From positions 1 to 6,648 of the forward strand of contig SCRB01000503.1 in the NCBI GenBank assembly GCA_004299545.1: DNA of 6,648 bases. The letters run 5' to 3'. The stretch comes from Rhizobiaceae bacterium (GTDB lineage Bacteria > Pseudomonadota > Alphaproteobacteria > Rhizobiales > Rhizobiaceae). The position numbers and the translations under genes are program-made. This document shows, piece after piece, positions 6,293 to 6,648 of this stretch (position 1 is its first letter; each line of letters starts with the position of its first letter). The notes beneath the pieces were generated by a model. It had not been told where the DNA came from. It saw only the letters and a program-made list of their open reading frames with translations, and made no database searches.

Positions 6293-6520
6293 ATGCCCAT
6301 CAGGCTGAAGAAACTTGTCGGAACAGTGCTGCTGGTTCTTCTGGTCATCGTCTATGCGATCGCCGCCACGCTCGTCGCTGTCGCGCGGCTCGGGGATTCG
6401 GGCTCGCTCGTCCATTTCGCCTATTTCCTGTTTACGGGCTTCCTGTGGGTGCTGCCGGCGATGGTGATCATCAAATGGATGCTGACGCCTTCGAAAGCCG
6501 AGCGTAATAGCATCCGATAG
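6293..6520 (+). CDS. DUF2842 family small membrane protein
   Basis: A 75-residue protein with two membrane helices, about residues 8-30 (VGTVLLVLLVIVYAIAATLV) and 40-62 (VHFAYFLFTGFLWVLPAMVII). They are separated by a short loop (ARLGDSGS), with a basic N-terminus (RLKK, 4-7) and a short charged C-terminal tail (PSKAERNSIR). The pattern matches DUF2842, a family of unknown function in alphaproteobacteria. The start is supported by AAGGAAAGG (6282-6290) just upstream of the ATG. It is divergent from ctaA across 142 bp. A shared role in oxidase assembly is conceivable from this position but nothing in the protein shows it: there are no His or Cys motifs typical of heme or copper handling. Confidence 0.88.
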   Translation: MPIRLKKLVGTVLLVLLVIVYAIAATLVAVARLGDSGSLVHFAYFLFTGFLWVLPAMVIIKWMLTPSKAERNSIR

Positions 6521-6529
6521 GCGGCGAAT

Positions 6530-6557
6530 CCCGTGCGGTGTGCCGTTCGGGTCGTTT
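6530..6557 (+). terminator. Candidate weak terminator after the DUF2842 gene
   Basis: CCCG (6530-6533) pairs with CGGG (6548-6551), then after one mismatch and one G-T pair, CGG (6536-6538) pairs with CCG (6543-6545) around TGTG. The stem begins 9 bases after the stop codon. It is followed by TCGTTT, a poor T-run, so termination would be leaky at best. Confidence 0.33.
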
Positions 6558-6648
6558 CTCCCCCGTCGATCATTGATTCACCTTTTTGCGCTAAACACGG
6601 CTATCGAGCATATCGGCACCCCGAGCCTTCGACGGCACCCGAAGGAAT

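Noticed and set aside
5113..6507. Plus-strand open frame of 464 codons across ctaA and into the DUF2842 gene
   Set aside because: It is antisense to a well-supported heme A synthase and overlaps the DUF2842 gene in another frame. The product is rich in His, Arg, Asp and Glu without any family signature.
6421..6573. Minus-strand 50-codon frame with AAAAAGG 7 bases before its ATG
   Set aside because: Despite the ribosome-site-like sequence, two thirds of it is antisense to the DUF2842 gene and the product shows no domain, signal or membrane segment.
1..6648. Search for mobile elements, CRISPR arrays, tRNA/rRNA genes, toxin-antitoxin or defence genes
   Set aside because: No transposase or integrase, no regularly spaced repeats, no cloverleaf-like sequence and no toxin, antitoxin or nuclease motif were seen. 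The gene content is ordinary chromosomal.

Overview
The window looks like a piece of chromosome from an alphaproteobacterium of the Hyphomicrobiales (Rhizobiales), most likely Rhizobiaceae or a close relative. The reasons are GC-rich coding sequence, a short alphaproteobacterial-type ArgC, a Cox15-type heme A synthase, and two proteins of families (DUF992, DUF2842) that I associate mainly with this order. The genus cannot be fixed from the sequence alone.

Layout. On the minus strand at the left are a membrane acyltransferase of the acyltransferase-3 family (41-1261, TTG start) and, behind a 143-bp gap, a PuuD-like gamma-glutamyl-GABA hydrolase (1405-2178). A 396-bp gap follows. Then comes a plus-strand secreted DUF992 protein (2575-3096), which converges on a minus-strand secreted protein of unknown family (3167-3862). 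A strong perfect-stem hairpin (3115-3148) lies between them and can terminate both. A 235-bp divergent spacer leads to argC (4098-5039, plus). ArgC ends only 13 bp from the end of ctaA, heme A synthase (5053-6150, minus). A 142-bp divergent spacer with a 7-bp-arm palindrome separates ctaA from a small two-helix DUF2842 membrane protein (6293-6520, plus). The last 128 bp hold no gene I can support.

How the genes work together. They do not form one pathway or one operon; every gene appears to be its own transcription unit. argC (arginine biosynthesis) and ctaA (heme A for aa3-type cytochrome oxidase) are core housekeeping genes. The PuuD-like enzyme suggests turnover of gamma-glutamyl-GABA or a related gamma-glutamyl amide, but no other putrescine-pathway gene is present. 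The acyltransferase probably decorates a surface glycan but has no glycan genes beside it. The two exported proteins and the DUF2842 protein have no known function.

I found no mobile element, CRISPR array, RNA gene or defence or secretion system, and no sign of a novel multi-gene system. The items worth a second look are small: a TTG start, candidate operators and leaders, the convergent argC/ctaA ends, and three uncharacterised proteins.
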